Positions 17,639-26,633 of a stretch of 61,977 nt of DNA are shown in pieces. The number at the start of each line of letters is the position of its first letter. Within the stretch, counting starts at the first letter, position 1. The notes beneath the pieces are model-generated. The model saw nothing but the letters and a program-made list of their open reading frames with translations, was not told the origin of the DNA and did no database searches. A program made the translations under genes and the position numbers. The stretch is taken from NCBI GenBank assembly GCA_020356105.1, contig CP070634.1, positions 2,949,677-3,011,653 of the forward strand, read 5' to 3'. The stretch comes from Rhodospirillales bacterium. Lineage in GTDB: Bacteria; Pseudomonadota; Alphaproteobacteria; UBA8366; JADFVY01.

Positions 17639-18565
17639 ATGAGCGAAGACCGTCCGTCCGTCGACAAGATCATCGCCTTCATCGGCTTCGGCGAGGCCGG
17701 GCAGGCCCTGACCGCAGGCTGGCGGTCCGAGGCCGAGCTGTCGGTCCGTGCCTATGACATCAAGACGGACGATCCAGCGACCCGCGAGGGCAAGCTGCAG
17801 GACTACGCCCGGCATGCCGTCATGCCGGCGGAATCGGCGACCGCGGCGGCCGACGGCGCCGATATCATCGTCTCCGCGGTCACCGCCGATGCCATTCTCG
17901 ACGCGGCGGAGAGCGTGCTGCCCGCGCTGGCCGGCGGGCAGCTCTATCTCGACATCAACTCTGCGGCGCCCTCGAGGAAACGCCGGGCGGCGGAGCGCGT
18001 CGCCCAGGCCGGCGGCAGCTATGTCGATGTCGCGGTCATGGCGCCGGTGCATCCGGGCCTCCACCGGACGCCGCTGATCATCGGCGGGCCCGGCGCGAAG
18101 CGCGCGGAATCCCTCTTCAAACGGCTCAACATGAATTTCGAGGTCATCTCGGACCGTGTCGGCGACGCGTCGACCGTGAAGATGGTGCGCAGCGTCATGA
18201 TCAAGGGGATCGAGAGCCTGACCGTCGAATGCCTGCTCGCCGCGGTGACGGCCGGCATCGAGGAGCGCATCCTGGGCTCGCTGGAGAAAAGCTTCCCGGG
18301 AATGGACTGGAAGAAACGCGCCGACTACATGCTGGAGCGCGTCGCCAAGCACGGCGAGCGGCGGGCCGCCGAGATGCGCGCGGTCGCCGAGACGCTGGAG
18401 GACCTCGGCATCGGCGGGACGATGGCGGCGGCCACCGCGGAACGGCAGCAATGGGTCGCCGATCTCAACCCCGCAGACCGGTTTCCCGACGGTGTGCCCG
18501 GCGATTACCGCGTCGTCGCCGATGCCATTCTCGCCCTGCACAGCGGCAAGACCACGCGGTCATGA
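17639..18565 (+). CDS. NAD(P)-dependent dehydrogenase, 6-phosphogluconate-type N-domain with DUF1932
   Basis: The 308 residues begin with a Rossmann site (IAFIGFGEAGQAL) and continue as a 6-phosphogluconate/hydroxyisobutyrate dehydrogenase-like N-domain, with the conserved lysine region STVKMVRSVMIKGIESL near residue 180. The C-terminal part is the all-helical DUF1932 domain found in predicted dehydrogenases. It lies 20 bases after the quiC1-like gene and is probably co-transcribed. The neighbouring PDC pathway lacks a LigC-type 4-carboxy-2-hydroxymuconate-semialdehyde dehydrogenase, so this gene is a possible analogue. LigC belongs to a different family, so this is only a hypothesis. Confidence 0.85.
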   Translation: MSEDRPSVDKIIAFIGFGEAGQALTAGWRSEAELSVRAYDIKTDDPATREGKLQDYARHAVMPAESATAAADGADIIVSAVTADAILDAAESVLPALAGGQLYLDINSAAPSRKRRAAERVAQAGGSYVDVAVMAPVHPGLHRTPLIIGGPGAKRAESLFKRLNMNFEVISDRVGDASTVKMVRSVMIKGIESLTVECLLAAVTAGIEERILGSLEKSFPGMDWKKRADYMLERVAKHGERRAAEMRAVAETLEDLGIGGTMAAATAERQQWVADLNPADRFPDGVPGDYRVVADAILALHSGKTTRS

Positions 18566-18605
18566 TCCCGTCCGGGGACGTGTCGGCCGCCCCGGTAGAC
18601 CGGCA

Positions 18606-19676
18606 TTATTCCGCACGAGGATAGACCACCCCGTCCATCAGCTTGCGCGCCGTGCGCAAAATGGCGGTGCGATCGACGGCTCCCGTCTCGTCGAGCGTCA
18701 CGACGACCGTCATCTCGCCGGTCGGATGCTCGATGGCGAGGCTGCGCTCCCGGCCCGCGCCGGCATCCGCCAGCGCGTTCGCCGGGCTGCCGTCGAGCAG
18801 GCACGCCGTCGCGACGCTGGCCGCGCCGAGAACGCCGATGGTCTTGTGGCAGCGATGCGGGATGAAGGTCCGGGTCGAGATGGCGCCGCCGTGCCGCGGC
18901 GGGCTGACCATGGTCATCTTGGGCACGGATTTCTCCGCGACATCGCCCAGATTCATCAGCGGCCCGCATTGCAGACGGATGGATTCCAGCCTGTCCCGCA
19001 GGCGCGCATCGGCCTCGAGCGCCTCCGGCGCTTCGGTGCCGGAGATGCCCATGTCCGCGGCGCGCATCACGACACAGGGCATGCCGTTGTCGATCATCGT
19101 GACCTCGACGCCATCGATGGTGTCGACGACGTTCCCCGTCGGCAGGAGTGCGCCGCAGGATGATCCGGCCGTGTCCTTGAACTCGATCGGCACGGCGGCC
19201 GCCGCGCCGGGGACCCCGTCGATACGGGCATCGCCCCGGTAGCTGACCCTGCCGCCCGGCGTCGAGATCCGCGCGACCGCGATCTGGCCCGTGTTCTCCA
19301 TGAAGATCGCAACCGGGGTGACGTCCGGCCGCGCCGCGACGAGCCCGCGTTCGATCGCGAAATAGCCGACGCCCGCGAGGATATTCCCACAGTTCTGGGC
19401 GTCGGTCACCACCGGCCGGTCGACGAAGACCTGCAGGAACAGGTAATCGACATCGACGCCGTCCCGCTCGGAGCGGGAAACCACCGCGACCTTCGAGGTC
19501 AGCGGGTCGGCACCGCCGATACCGTCGATCTGGCGCGGATCGGGCGAGCCCATGATCGACAGCAGCAGGCGGTCCCGCTCCGCCGGATCGGACGGCAGGT
19601 CCTCCTTCAGGAAATACGCCCCCTTCGAGGTGCCGCCGCGCATCCAGGTGCAGGTAATGCCGTCCTCGAACCTCAT
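18606..19676 (-). CDS. galD: 4-oxalomesaconate tautomerase (GalD/LigU, PrpF family)
   Basis: GalD/LigU isomerises the keto and enol tautomers of 4-oxalomesaconate in the gallate and protocatechuate-4,5 routes. The 356 residues match the PrpF/diaminopimelate-epimerase-like fold, with conserved [13 protein letters not shown] at the N-terminus, [17 protein letters not shown], the [10 protein letters not shown] loop and [22 protein letters not shown]. Its ATG overlaps the stop of the aldolase gene by 4 bases (ATGA). It is the last gene of the module, after the aldolase and hydratase, which fixes its role well. Confidence 0.93.
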   Translation of the reverse strand: MRFEDGITCTWMRGGTSKGAYFLKEDLPSDPAERDRLLLSIMGSPDPRQIDGIGGADPLTSKVAVVSRSERDGVDVDYLFLQVFVDRPVVTDAQNCGNILAGVGYFAIERGLVAARPDVTPVAIFMENTGQIAVARISTPGGRVSYRGDARIDGVPGAAAAVPIEFKDTAGSSCGALLPTGNVVDTIDGVEVTMIDNGMPCVVMRAADMGISGTEAPEALEADARLRDRLESIRLQCGPLMNLGDVAEKSVPKMTMVSPPRHGGAISTRTFIPHRCHKTIGVLGAASVATACLLDGSPANALADAGAGRERSLAIEHPTGEMTVVVTLDETGAVDRTAILRTARKLMDGVVYPRAE

Positions 19677-20347
19677 ACGTACTTCAGGCCCCTGGCTTCA
19701 AGGCGCTCGCGCATGCCGTAGATATCGAGCCCCAGTTCGCCGGCCAGGAGCCGCTTGCGGGTGTCCGCCTCCTTGGCTTCGCGTGCCTTCGCCTTCTCGA
19801 CCATTTCGACGGCATGCTCGCGCGGCACGACGACGACTCCGTCATCGTCGGCGACGATCACGTCCCCCGGGTCGATGGCCGTGCCGGCACAGACCACGGG
19901 AACGTTCACGGAGCCGAGCGTTTCCTTCACGGTGCCCTGGGCCGAGATCGCGGACGACCAGACGGGAAAGCCCATCTTCGTCAGGGGGGCGATGTCCCGG
20001 CACCCACCCTCGATGACCAGCCCGCGGACGCCACGCGCCGATAGCGAACAGGCGAGCAACTCGCCAAAATAACCGGCATCCGACGGGGAGGTCGGCGCGA
20101 CGACAAGAATATCGCCCTCCTGGCACTGTTCGACCGCGACGTGGATCATCCAGTTGTCGCAGGGCGGCAGCGACACGGTGACCGCCGCGCCGGAAATCTG
20201 CGCGCCGGCATAGATCGGGCGCATATGCGCACCAAGCAGGCCGGTGCGTCCCTGTGCCTCGTGCACGGTGGCGACGCCGAACGAAGCCAGTCGGTCGGTC
20301 GCGGCGCGATCGGCGCGCTCAATGTTCTGAACAACGACGTTTGCCAT
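19673..20347 (-). CDS. ligK: 4-carboxy-4-hydroxy-2-oxoadipate aldolase (LigK/GalC, RraA-like)
   Basis: This class II aldolase cleaves 4-carboxy-4-hydroxy-2-oxoadipate into pyruvate and oxaloacetate and often also decarboxylates oxaloacetate. The 224 residues have the RraA-like fold; the key pair Arg-Asp is in [14 protein letters not shown] (about 117-118), with [20 protein letters not shown] ahead of it. ATG 20347 overlaps the TGA of the hydratase gene by one base (TGATG); a GTG one codon earlier is an alternative. Both flanking genes belong to the same pathway. Confidence 0.93.
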   Translation of the reverse strand: MANVVVQNIERADRAATDRLASFGVATVHEAQGRTGLLGAHMRPIYAGAQISGAAVTVSLPPCDNWMIHVAVEQCQEGDILVVAPTSPSDAGYFGELLACSLSARGVRGLVIEGGCRDIAPLTKMGFPVWSSAISAQGTVKETLGSVNVPVVCAGTAIDPGDVIVADDDGVVVVPREHAVEMVEKAKAREAKEADTRKRLLAGELGLDIYGMRERLEARGLKYV

Positions 20348-21075
20348 CACAACTCATCCACGGTTCGAGGGAAAATCGACTGAAAAGCCTCGGCGTAACG
20401 CGCCGGCCGACCACCCGCCTGGCCACCGGAATTGCGGCGGAACTGGTTGCCGCGGTTCTCTGCGACATTGGTGTAATAATCCCACAGATGCTCCTGGCCC
20501 TCCATGCACTCGATGGCGGCGCGTTTCTTGTCCCAGACATCGGTGATGTCGAGGATCGTGTCCGGCTTCCAGCCGCATTGCTCGGTCTGGTGCGGCTCGA
20601 ACAGGTACATCTGCGGCGCGCCCAGAACCTTCTCGCCCGGCTTGTGGCCCCAGGCCTGGGCGATCATCCGGGCGTTCAGCGTAAATCGCGTCGCCGCAGG
20701 GTGGTCCGTGTTGTACGGATCGTCGAGCGAGTGCGACAGGATGAAGGCGGGCTGGACGCCGCGAAGAACATCGACGAGGCGGTCCGTCGCGCCGGCGTCG
20801 AAATTGAGCGGATAGTCGCCGAGATCGAAACAGATCAGATCGGCCGCGCCCAGGGCATTGGCGGCATTTTCCGCCTCGCGGTGCCGGCTGGCCTTGACCT
20901 CGTCGAGCGTGACCTTGCCCTGTTTCCACAGTTTGGCGCTCTCTCCGCGCTCGCCATAGGACAGGCAAACGACCGTCACCGCATAGCCGGCCTCGGCATG
21001 CAGCGCGATGGCGCCGCCGGCACGCCAGACGAAATCGGCGGCATGCGCACTGACCACCAGTGCTGTCTTGCTCAT
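20347..21075 (-). CDS. galB: 4-oxalomesaconate hydratase, PIG-L type (GalB)
   Basis: The protein (242 residues) belongs to the PIG-L/LmbE zinc deacetylase fold. GalB is the branch that hydrates 4-oxalomesaconate to 4-carboxy-4-hydroxy-2-oxoadipate. The metal motif is in the first strand, [13 protein letters not shown] (His11, Asp14), with a third ligand in NTDHPAATR (~125). The frame is open upstream, but ATG 21075 follows a GAGGAG site and gives the family start. Its position between LigI and the aldolase supports GalB over a sugar deacetylase. Confidence 0.9.
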   Translation of the reverse strand: MSKTALVVSAHAADFVWRAGGAIALHAEAGYAVTVVCLSYGERGESAKLWKQGKVTLDEVKASRHREAENAANALGAADLICFDLGDYPLNFDAGATDRLVDVLRGVQPAFILSHSLDDPYNTDHPAATRFTLNARMIAQAWGHKPGEKVLGAPQMYLFEPHQTEQCGWKPDTILDITDVWDKKRAAIECMEGQEHLWDYYTNVAENRGNQFRRNSGGQAGGRPARYAEAFQSIFPRTVDEL

Positions 21076-21094
21076 CTCCGTTTCTCCTCGTTTC

Positions 21095-21976
21095 TCATCG
21101 ATCCGCAGCGCTCCAGTAAAGACCGGTGGGGTTGTGCACCAGCAGGGCCCGCAACTGCGCGTCGTCGCGACAGATCGCAGCCAGCCTGTCGACCAGCACA
21201 CCGTCATCCGGGATATGCGATTTCATGTTGGGATGCGGCCAGTCGGTCCCCCATAGCACGCGATCGGGCATGATCTCGATAAAGGCCCTGGCCACCGCAT
21301 CGACATCCTCGTAAGGCGGCCCCGACTTCGACAACCGCTCGGGGCAGCTGACCTTGAGCCAGTACTTGTCGTTGGCGATCAATGCCGCGAGTCGTCTGAA
21401 CGCCGCCGAATCCGCTCCGTCCTCGACAGGCACCCGGCCCATATGGTCGATCACCACCGGCAACGGGATTTCTTCCAGGAAGTCCTGTATCTCAGGCAGG
21501 TCCTCCGGCTCCATATAGATCACGACATGCCAGCCCAGCGGCGCGATCTTTTCGACGATGATACGGCGCTCCTCCAGCGGCTGCCGTGCTTTCAGCCGTT
21601 TGACGAAATTGAAGCGCACGCCGCGCACACCGGCCTCGTGCATGTCTTCCAGCGCCGCCCGCGATATGTCGGCCGATACGATCGCGACGCCGCGATAGGC
21701 GTCGCCGCCGGCCCGCAGCGCGTCGAGCATGGCCGTATTGTCGGTGCCGTGGCAGCTCGCCTGCACGATGACCGCCCGCTCGATTCCAAGAAAGCGGTGG
21801 CGCTGGAACAGCACCTCCTTCGGCGCATCGACCGGGATGTAGCTGCTCTCTTCCGAATAGGGAAACCGGTCACCCGGCCCGAACACATGGCAATGGCTGT
21901 CGCACGCGCCGGGCGGCAGCACGACATCAGGCTTCTTCGGGTTCGGATGAAACGGCAGATATCCCGGTGTGACCAT
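21095..21976 (-). CDS. ligI: 2-pyrone-4,6-dicarboxylate hydrolase (LigI)
   Basis: LigI opens the lactone of 2-pyrone-4,6-dicarboxylate (PDC) to 4-oxalomesaconate. The 293-residue amidohydrolase has the DSHCHVFGP metal motif (His28, His30), the family-specific VIVQASCHGTDN segment, VVIDHMGR (~178) and WGTDWPHPN with the catalytic aspartate (~245). These segments are very close to the Sphingobium LigI sequence as I remember it. The start is ATG 21976; the open frame reaches 22048 but overlaps the transporter gene. It is followed directly by galB. Confidence 0.95.
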   Translation of the reverse strand: MVTPGYLPFHPNPKKPDVVLPPGACDSHCHVFGPGDRFPYSEESSYIPVDAPKEVLFQRHRFLGIERAVIVQASCHGTDNTAMLDALRAGGDAYRGVAIVSADISRAALEDMHEAGVRGVRFNFVKRLKARQPLEERRIIVEKIAPLGWHVVIYMEPEDLPEIQDFLEEIPLPVVIDHMGRVPVEDGADSAAFRRLAALIANDKYWLKVSCPERLSKSGPPYEDVDAVARAFIEIMPDRVLWGTDWPHPNMKSHIPDDGVLVDRLAAICRDDAQLRALLVHNPTGLYWSAADR

Positions 21977-22031
21977 AGGAATCGTTCCCGCGCAATGCGG
22001 GCGGCGGATGAACCGCCGCCCCTCATGACGA

Positions 22032-23021
22032 TCAGCCGCCGATGGCAATCCCCGCTTCCCGGTAGTACTTGACGGCGCCCGGGTGATACTCGACGGCGCT
22101 CTTCGGCGCCATCTTCTCGACCCTGGCCCGCTTGAAGGCGCCGAATGCCTCGCCCAGCTTGGCGTTGTTCTCGGCCACCGCCTTGGTGATGCGGTAGACG
22201 AGATCCTCCGGCGCGTCGGCGTGAGTGAACATCATCCACGGGATCTCGACGATGTTCGCCGGTTCGATCAGGCCGGGGATGTTCGGATTGGCCTTCATCG
22301 GGATGATGCTGGCGGCGGGCAGGAATTCCTTGAAGCGCTTCTGACCTTCGGCGCTGTCATCCATCGAAACGTATTGCAGGCCGCCGCGGCCGGCCAGCTG
22401 CACGTTCGCCTTCTTGCCGGCGCCGGAGTTGAGGCTGACCAGCGACACGTCGACCAGCCCGTCGCCGAGCGCCTGGATGCCCTTGACGAAGTTCGACACC
22501 GGTACTTTCCGGAAGTCGTCATAGCTCATGCCGCCATTGGCGAGCGCGCCCATGATGTAATAGCGGATGATCGTGTCCGCCGTGTACTCCGACGCGATCC
22601 GCAGCTCCCCGGCCTTTGCCCTGAGGTCGGCAATCGTCTTGATGCCGAGATCCGCCGGAGCCATCAGGCCCGTTCGCAGCGGAAACATCATGCCGACCAT
22701 GCGCAGATTGGGATTGGGCCGCCCCTCCCAGTTGCCGGTGCCGCCGACGGCGTAACCGACCTCGACCGCGTTGGCGAAGCCGAACTCCATCTCGCCGCGG
22801 TTGATCAGCGGCACATACGCGGTTGTCCCCGCCAGCGGCTGCGTCCGGGCCGTGATCCCGGCTTCCTGGTTGAGAATCTTGGCAACCGCCTGGCCGGTAT
22901 TGTGGCCAAGGCTGCCCGGCTGGCCGGAGGCGACCCCGACGACCTGCGCCGCGGCGCCACCCGCGTATGTTGCGGCCAGTATGGCCGCGGCAAAAAGCGT
23001 CTTGATCATTCGCATTTTCAT
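22032..23021 (-). CDS. TAXI-family TRAP transporter solute-binding protein
   Basis: A 329-residue periplasmic protein with a clear signal peptide (MIKTLFAAAILAATYAGGAAA, cleavage near residue 25) followed by the TAXI-type binding domain (VVGVASGQPGSLGHNTGQAVAKILNQ, ALADGLVDVSLVSLNSG-like core). TAXI proteins deliver carboxylated solutes to fused TRAP permeases. The start follows an AGGGAG site at 23021. It lies between its permease and ligI, so the cargo is probably an intermediate of the PDC/gallate route such as PDC itself. That is inference. Confidence 0.9.
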   Translation of the reverse strand: MKMRMIKTLFAAAILAATYAGGAAAQVVGVASGQPGSLGHNTGQAVAKILNQEAGITARTQPLAGTTAYVPLINRGEMEFGFANAVEVGYAVGGTGNWEGRPNPNLRMVGMMFPLRTGLMAPADLGIKTIADLRAKAGELRIASEYTADTIIRYYIMGALANGGMSYDDFRKVPVSNFVKGIQALGDGLVDVSLVSLNSGAGKKANVQLAGRGGLQYVSMDDSAEGQKRFKEFLPAASIIPMKANPNIPGLIEPANIVEIPWMMFTHADAPEDLVYRITKAVAENNAKLGEAFGAFKRARVEKMAPKSAVEYHPGAVKYYREAGIAIGG

Positions 23022-23047
23022 GACTCCCTATCGCTTCAGGATTGACA

Positions 23048-24955
23048 TCAGACGGCTGCCTTCCGGCGTGCCTGCATGTAGAGGGCGGCGAGGCCGGCAA
23101 ACGCCGCTCCCGCCAGAACAAAGCTGATCGTCTCCAACAGACCGGTGCCGCTGAACAGAGGCATGCCGGCAAGCCCGGTGGCGCCGAGGAGAGCCCGGGC
23201 CGGCCAGCCCATCCGGCCCGAGAAATATCCCACCACGGCGACCGAAACCGCGAACACACAGACCCCGGTCTGGACGAGCACGCGTGCGACCTCGGCGGCG
23301 CTTCCGTGCAGCAGCAAGGCGGGTGTCGAGACGAAGGCGAACGGAATGACATACGCCGCCCAGCCGATGCGCATGGCCGCGACACCCGTCTCCATCGGGC
23401 TGGCGCGCGTGATCGCCGCGGCGGCGAAGGCCGCCAGCGCCACCGGCGGGGTAATCATCGACATCATGCCGAAATAGAGGATGAACATATGCGCGGCGAG
23501 GGGCGTGACGCCGGCTTCCACCATCGAGGGCGCGATCAGCACGGCGAGCAGCACGTAGACGCCGGACGTCGGCATGCCCATGCCGAGCAGGATGCAGATG
23601 ACCGCCGCGACGAGCAGGATCACGGCGAGGTTCCCCCCGACGCTGTCGACCAGGAGAAGCGTCAACCCGAAGCCAAGTCCGGTGGCGTTGAGAATGCCGA
23701 TGACGAAGCCCGCCGCGGTGACGATGAGAATCAGATCGACGAGCGACCGGCCGGTTTCGGAAAAGGCCTCGATGATCTGCATGACGCTGATGCGCTGACC
23801 TTGGTATGGGCGCACCGACCCCACGACAACGATGGCAAGGGCCGACAGCAACGCTGCCTTTGCCGGGTCGATTTGAAACCAGAAGAGGGCGATCAGCAGG
23901 ATCACGAACGGCAGTCCGAGATGCCAACCCTCGCGCAGCACCTGGGTGGCGCCGCGCCCGTCGGCTCCGGCGACGGCGATGCGGTCGCGGGCGGCAATCA
24001 GGTCGACCTGCAGGAAGACGCTGAAATAATAGAGCGCCGCCGGAATGAGGGCTGCGATGGCGACCGTCGTGTATGAAATCTCCAGAAATTCGGCCATCAG
24101 GAACGCCGCGGCGCCCATGATCGGCGGCGTCAGCTGGCCCCCGGTCGAGGCAATCGCCTCGATCGCGCCGGCATCGCGCGACGAATATCCACCCTTGCGC
24201 ATGAGCGGTATGGTGATGACACCCGTGGTCACGACGTTCGAGACGGCGCTGCCGGAGATCGACCCGAACAGGGCGGATGCCACGACCGAAATCTTGGCGC
24301 TGCCGCCCCGCGTGCGTCCCGTCAGCGCCATCGCAAGGTCGGTGAAGAACGCGCCGCCACCGGCGACGAACAGAAGCTTTCCGAAGAACACGAAGAGGAT
24401 GACGATCACCGAGGCCACCGTGAGCGGCAGCGAGAATCCGGCGCTTGGATCGAAGCCGATATATTGCAGCAGCACGACCGGCTTCATCTCGCGCCCGACC
24501 AGCACGCCCGGCATCCTGTGTGCGAACAAGGCGTAGACGATGAACGCGGCGACGATGATGAACAGTGCCTTGCCGGCGCGCCGACGTATGCCTTCGAGCA
24601 CGCACAGCACAACGACGGCGCCGATAAATGTCAGGGCCGGCGGGCGAAAGGGTTGCTCGCGCAGCAGGTCGACATACGAAACCGCGGTATAGAGCAGCGT
24701 GACCAGCCCGACGATTGCGATCAGCCAGTTGACGAGGCCGGGCTGGTCCGTCTCGGCCCTCGTGAAACGGCTGCCGAGGAAGACGATGCAGATCGCAAGC
24801 CCCAGCTGCAGCGCCAGGTATTGCTCCGTGAGAATCGCGAAGCCGAGCCGCAGCGGCACGTCGAGGTTCCACAGCACGCAGGCCAGGGTCATGACGAAGC
24901 CGCAGATCGCGGTTACGACCGTGGCGTTGGGCGGCCAGAAACCCGCTGCCGTCAC
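23048..24955 (-). CDS. TRAP transporter permease, fused 4TM/12TM (DctQM-type)
   Basis: The 635-residue inner-membrane protein has many hydrophobic helices and the fused small/large permease architecture used with TAXI binding proteins. Typical segments are a large-subunit core near FGSISGSAVSNVVTTGVITIPLMRK, TPPIMGAAAFLMAEF and LLGMGMPTSGVYVLLAVL. It uses a sodium or proton gradient for uptake. The GTG start at 24955 overlaps the TetR stop (GTGA), so the regulator, permease and binding protein form one transcription unit. Confidence 0.93.
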   Translation of the reverse strand: MTAAGFWPPNATVVTAICGFVMTLACVLWNLDVPLRLGFAILTEQYLALQLGLAICIVFLGSRFTRAETDQPGLVNWLIAIVGLVTLLYTAVSYVDLLREQPFRPPALTFIGAVVVLCVLEGIRRRAGKALFIIVAAFIVYALFAHRMPGVLVGREMKPVVLLQYIGFDPSAGFSLPLTVASVIVILFVFFGKLLFVAGGGAFFTDLAMALTGRTRGGSAKISVVASALFGSISGSAVSNVVTTGVITIPLMRKGGYSSRDAGAIEAIASTGGQLTPPIMGAAAFLMAEFLEISYTTVAIAALIPAALYYFSVFLQVDLIAARDRIAVAGADGRGATQVLREGWHLGLPFVILLIALFWFQIDPAKAALLSALAIVVVGSVRPYQGQRISVMQIIEAFSETGRSLVDLILIVTAAGFVIGILNATGLGFGLTLLLVDSVGGNLAVILLVAAVICILLGMGMPTSGVYVLLAVLIAPSMVEAGVTPLAAHMFILYFGMMSMITPPVALAAFAAAAITRASPMETGVAAMRIGWAAYVIPFAFVSTPALLLHGSAAEVARVLVQTGVCVFAVSVAVVGYFSGRMGWPARALLGATGLAGMPLFSGTGLLETISFVLAGAAFAGLAALYMQARRKAAV

Positions 24956-25632
24956 GTCCGTCCTCCTGGCGACAACTCGCGCAAGGAGGCGACCGTCGCG
25001 CGGACGAGCTCATCGATAGCGCGCGCGTGATTGGCGGCAATACCGGTCTCGCCCACCAGCCGGTCGATCCGCTCCGGCGTGACCAATGTGTAGTACAGCG
25101 ATCCGAGCAGGAAATGCCCGCGCCAGACGATCGACTCCCGCTCGGCATCGGGCAGTGCCCGCGCGATGGCGTCGATAAAGGCGCGACTGATCTCATCGAA
25201 GGATTCGGCGATGATGCGCCGAGCGGCATCGTGACCCTCCATCGACATGATGCCGCGCAACCTTGTGAATTGCGCCCCCCCGCCGGACTCGGATTGCGAG
25301 GAGAACGCCGGCACGATATAGGCGCGCACGATCGCGGCCAGCCGTTCCCCAAGATCGGTGATGCGCTCGGCCTCGCGCAGAAGCTCGAGCCGCCGCGTGT
25401 TCATCGGCCGCGTATGGCGGCTGTAGATCGCCGCCAGCAGGTTCTCCTTGGTGCCGAAGAAATGGGTGATGCTGCTCAGGCTCGCGCCGGCCTCGCGGGC
25501 GATCTCCCGCATGCTGACGCTGCGATAACCGCGCTGGGACATCAATGCCTCGGCGGCATTGAGAATTGCGTCACGTGACGACCCAGCTGCCCGCCGGCGA
25601 GCCTGCGACGACTTCTGTAACGGTTGTACCAT
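24952..25632 (-). CDS. TetR-family transcriptional regulator of the TRAP/PDC operon
   Basis: This 226-residue TetR protein has a complete N-terminal HTH (RDAILNAAEALMSQRGYRSVSMREIAREAGASLSSITHFFGTKENLL) and a C-terminal ligand domain. ATG 25632 is chosen as start; the frame is open to TTG 25647, which would add five residues. The ATG lies inside a palindrome that also overlaps the divergent promoter, so self-regulation is likely. It is the first gene of the operon carrying the transporter and ligI-galB-ligK-galD, which it most probably represses until an inducer arrives. Confidence 0.9.
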   Translation of the reverse strand: MVQPLQKSSQARRRAAGSSRDAILNAAEALMSQRGYRSVSMREIAREAGASLSSITHFFGTKENLLAAIYSRHTRPMNTRRLELLREAERITDLGERLAAIVRAYIVPAFSSQSESGGGAQFTRLRGIMSMEGHDAARRIIAESFDEISRAFIDAIARALPDAERESIVWRGHFLLGSLYYTLVTPERIDRLVGETGIAANHARAIDELVRATVASLRELSPGGRT

Positions 25633-25647
25633 AATTGACTGGTACAA
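25624..25647. promoter_or_regulatory. Palindromic operator at the TetR/dienelactone hydrolase divergent promoter
   Basis: The arms TTGTACC (25624-25630) and GGTACAA (25641-25647) are a perfect inverted repeat with a 10-base spacer. The left arm covers the TetR start codon and the right arm lies between the -35 and -10 boxes of the plus-strand promoter. This is what a TetR autorepressor site looks like. Confidence 0.65.
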
Positions 25648-25662
25648 GTGTATCAGTATAGT
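25635..25662 (+). promoter_or_regulatory. Candidate sigma-70 promoter for the dienelactone hydrolase gene
   Basis: TTGACT (25635-25640), a 16-base spacer, then TATAGT (25657-25662) give a good housekeeping promoter pointing to the gene starting at 25728. The TetR palindrome overlaps its spacer, so TetR would block it. Confidence 0.5.
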
Positions 25663-25727
25663 GTCAAGCGATCAGCCGACGTCGTTCCGATGTCACGAAT
25701 ATGAGGTCGCAAGGGGGCAAATCCGAT

Positions 25728-26414
25728 ATGAACGCAGCCGACGTAGCGGGGAAGATGCACAAGATCGAAGCGTCAGACGGTCATCAGCTTGATTGTTTCG
25801 TCGTCTCGGCTCAAGGGGCGAAACGCGGCGGCCTCGTCATTCTCCAGGAAATCTTCGGTGTCACCGATCAGCTCAAGGGCGTCGCCCGGCATTATGCCGG
25901 CCAGGGGTTCGACGTTGCGATACCGGCGCTCTTCGACCGGAAGCGGCGCGAGGCCGTGATCCCCTTCAACGAAGCGGAGACGGGACGCGAGATCATGATG
26001 TCACTCAATGTTGCCGACAATCTTCGAGACGTCGAGGCGGCAATCAAATTGCTCGGTGACGAGGGCAAAGCCGCGCTCATTGGGTTCTGCTGGGGTGGCG
26101 GGCTGGCGCTCAAATGCGCACAGGAAATGGCGGTCGCGGGGGCGGTCGCCTTCTATGGCACGCGCCTGAAGCAATTCATGGACAAGCCGCTGAAGGCGCC
26201 AATGCTGTTTCACTTCGGATCGAATGATGATCATTCGCCGCCCGATCTCATCGCGGCCATAAAGGAAACGTTCCCGGCGGCAGAGACATACGCGTACGAT
26301 GCCGGGCATGCGTTCGCGAATGACGCGCGGCCAGCACTGTATGTCGAAGACGCTGCAACGCTCGCGCATGAGCGCACCAAGGCGTTCCTTGATGGGGCCC
26401 TCCCGGCGCGTTGA
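25728..26414 (+). CDS. Dienelactone hydrolase family protein
   Basis: A 228-residue alpha/beta hydrolase of the dienelactone hydrolase family. The catalytic triad is visible: nucleophile Cys in GFCWGGG (~121), Asp in FGSNDDHSPP (~167) and His in AGHAF (~194). The glutamate of LQEIFG (~41), which activates the cysteine in this family, is also present. The ATG at 25728 follows an AGGGGG site. These enzymes open lactones from aromatic breakdown, so it may process a related lactone. It is divergent from the PDC operon and shares its control region. Confidence 0.9.
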   Translation: MNAADVAGKMHKIEASDGHQLDCFVVSAQGAKRGGLVILQEIFGVTDQLKGVARHYAGQGFDVAIPALFDRKRREAVIPFNEAETGREIMMSLNVADNLRDVEAAIKLLGDEGKAALIGFCWGGGLALKCAQEMAVAGAVAFYGTRLKQFMDKPLKAPMLFHFGSNDDHSPPDLIAAIKETFPAAETYAYDAGHAFANDARPALYVEDAATLAHERTKAFLDGALPAR

Positions 26415-26633
26415 AGGATGCCCGTCATACGGAACGGCTGGTCTGGTCCGGTCCGGCCGTCGGCATGCGGAGACGGCTCGAAGCCCGGATAGGATAGCGC
26501 GGCAGAACATCTGTCCGCGGGCGGCCATGAAGGTGGCCATACTACCCTGCAACCTTTGAACTTGAACGAGCTTGCCGGATACTTCAGTCTGCGAACAACG
26601 AAACAGAACAGCAAACCGATAGGGAGACAGAAG

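Noticed and set aside
23028..25352. 774-residue open frame on the minus strand over the TRAP permease
   Set aside because: It is a shifted frame of a GC-rich gene: composition is Arg/Pro/Ala-rich, with no domain, while the other frame gives a clear TRAP permease.
25690..25710. Partial match to the 44-bp repeat end (ATGAGGTCGC) upstream of the dienelactone hydrolase gene
   Set aside because: Only about 15 bases match with an indel and there is no hairpin stem, so chance similarity is likelier.
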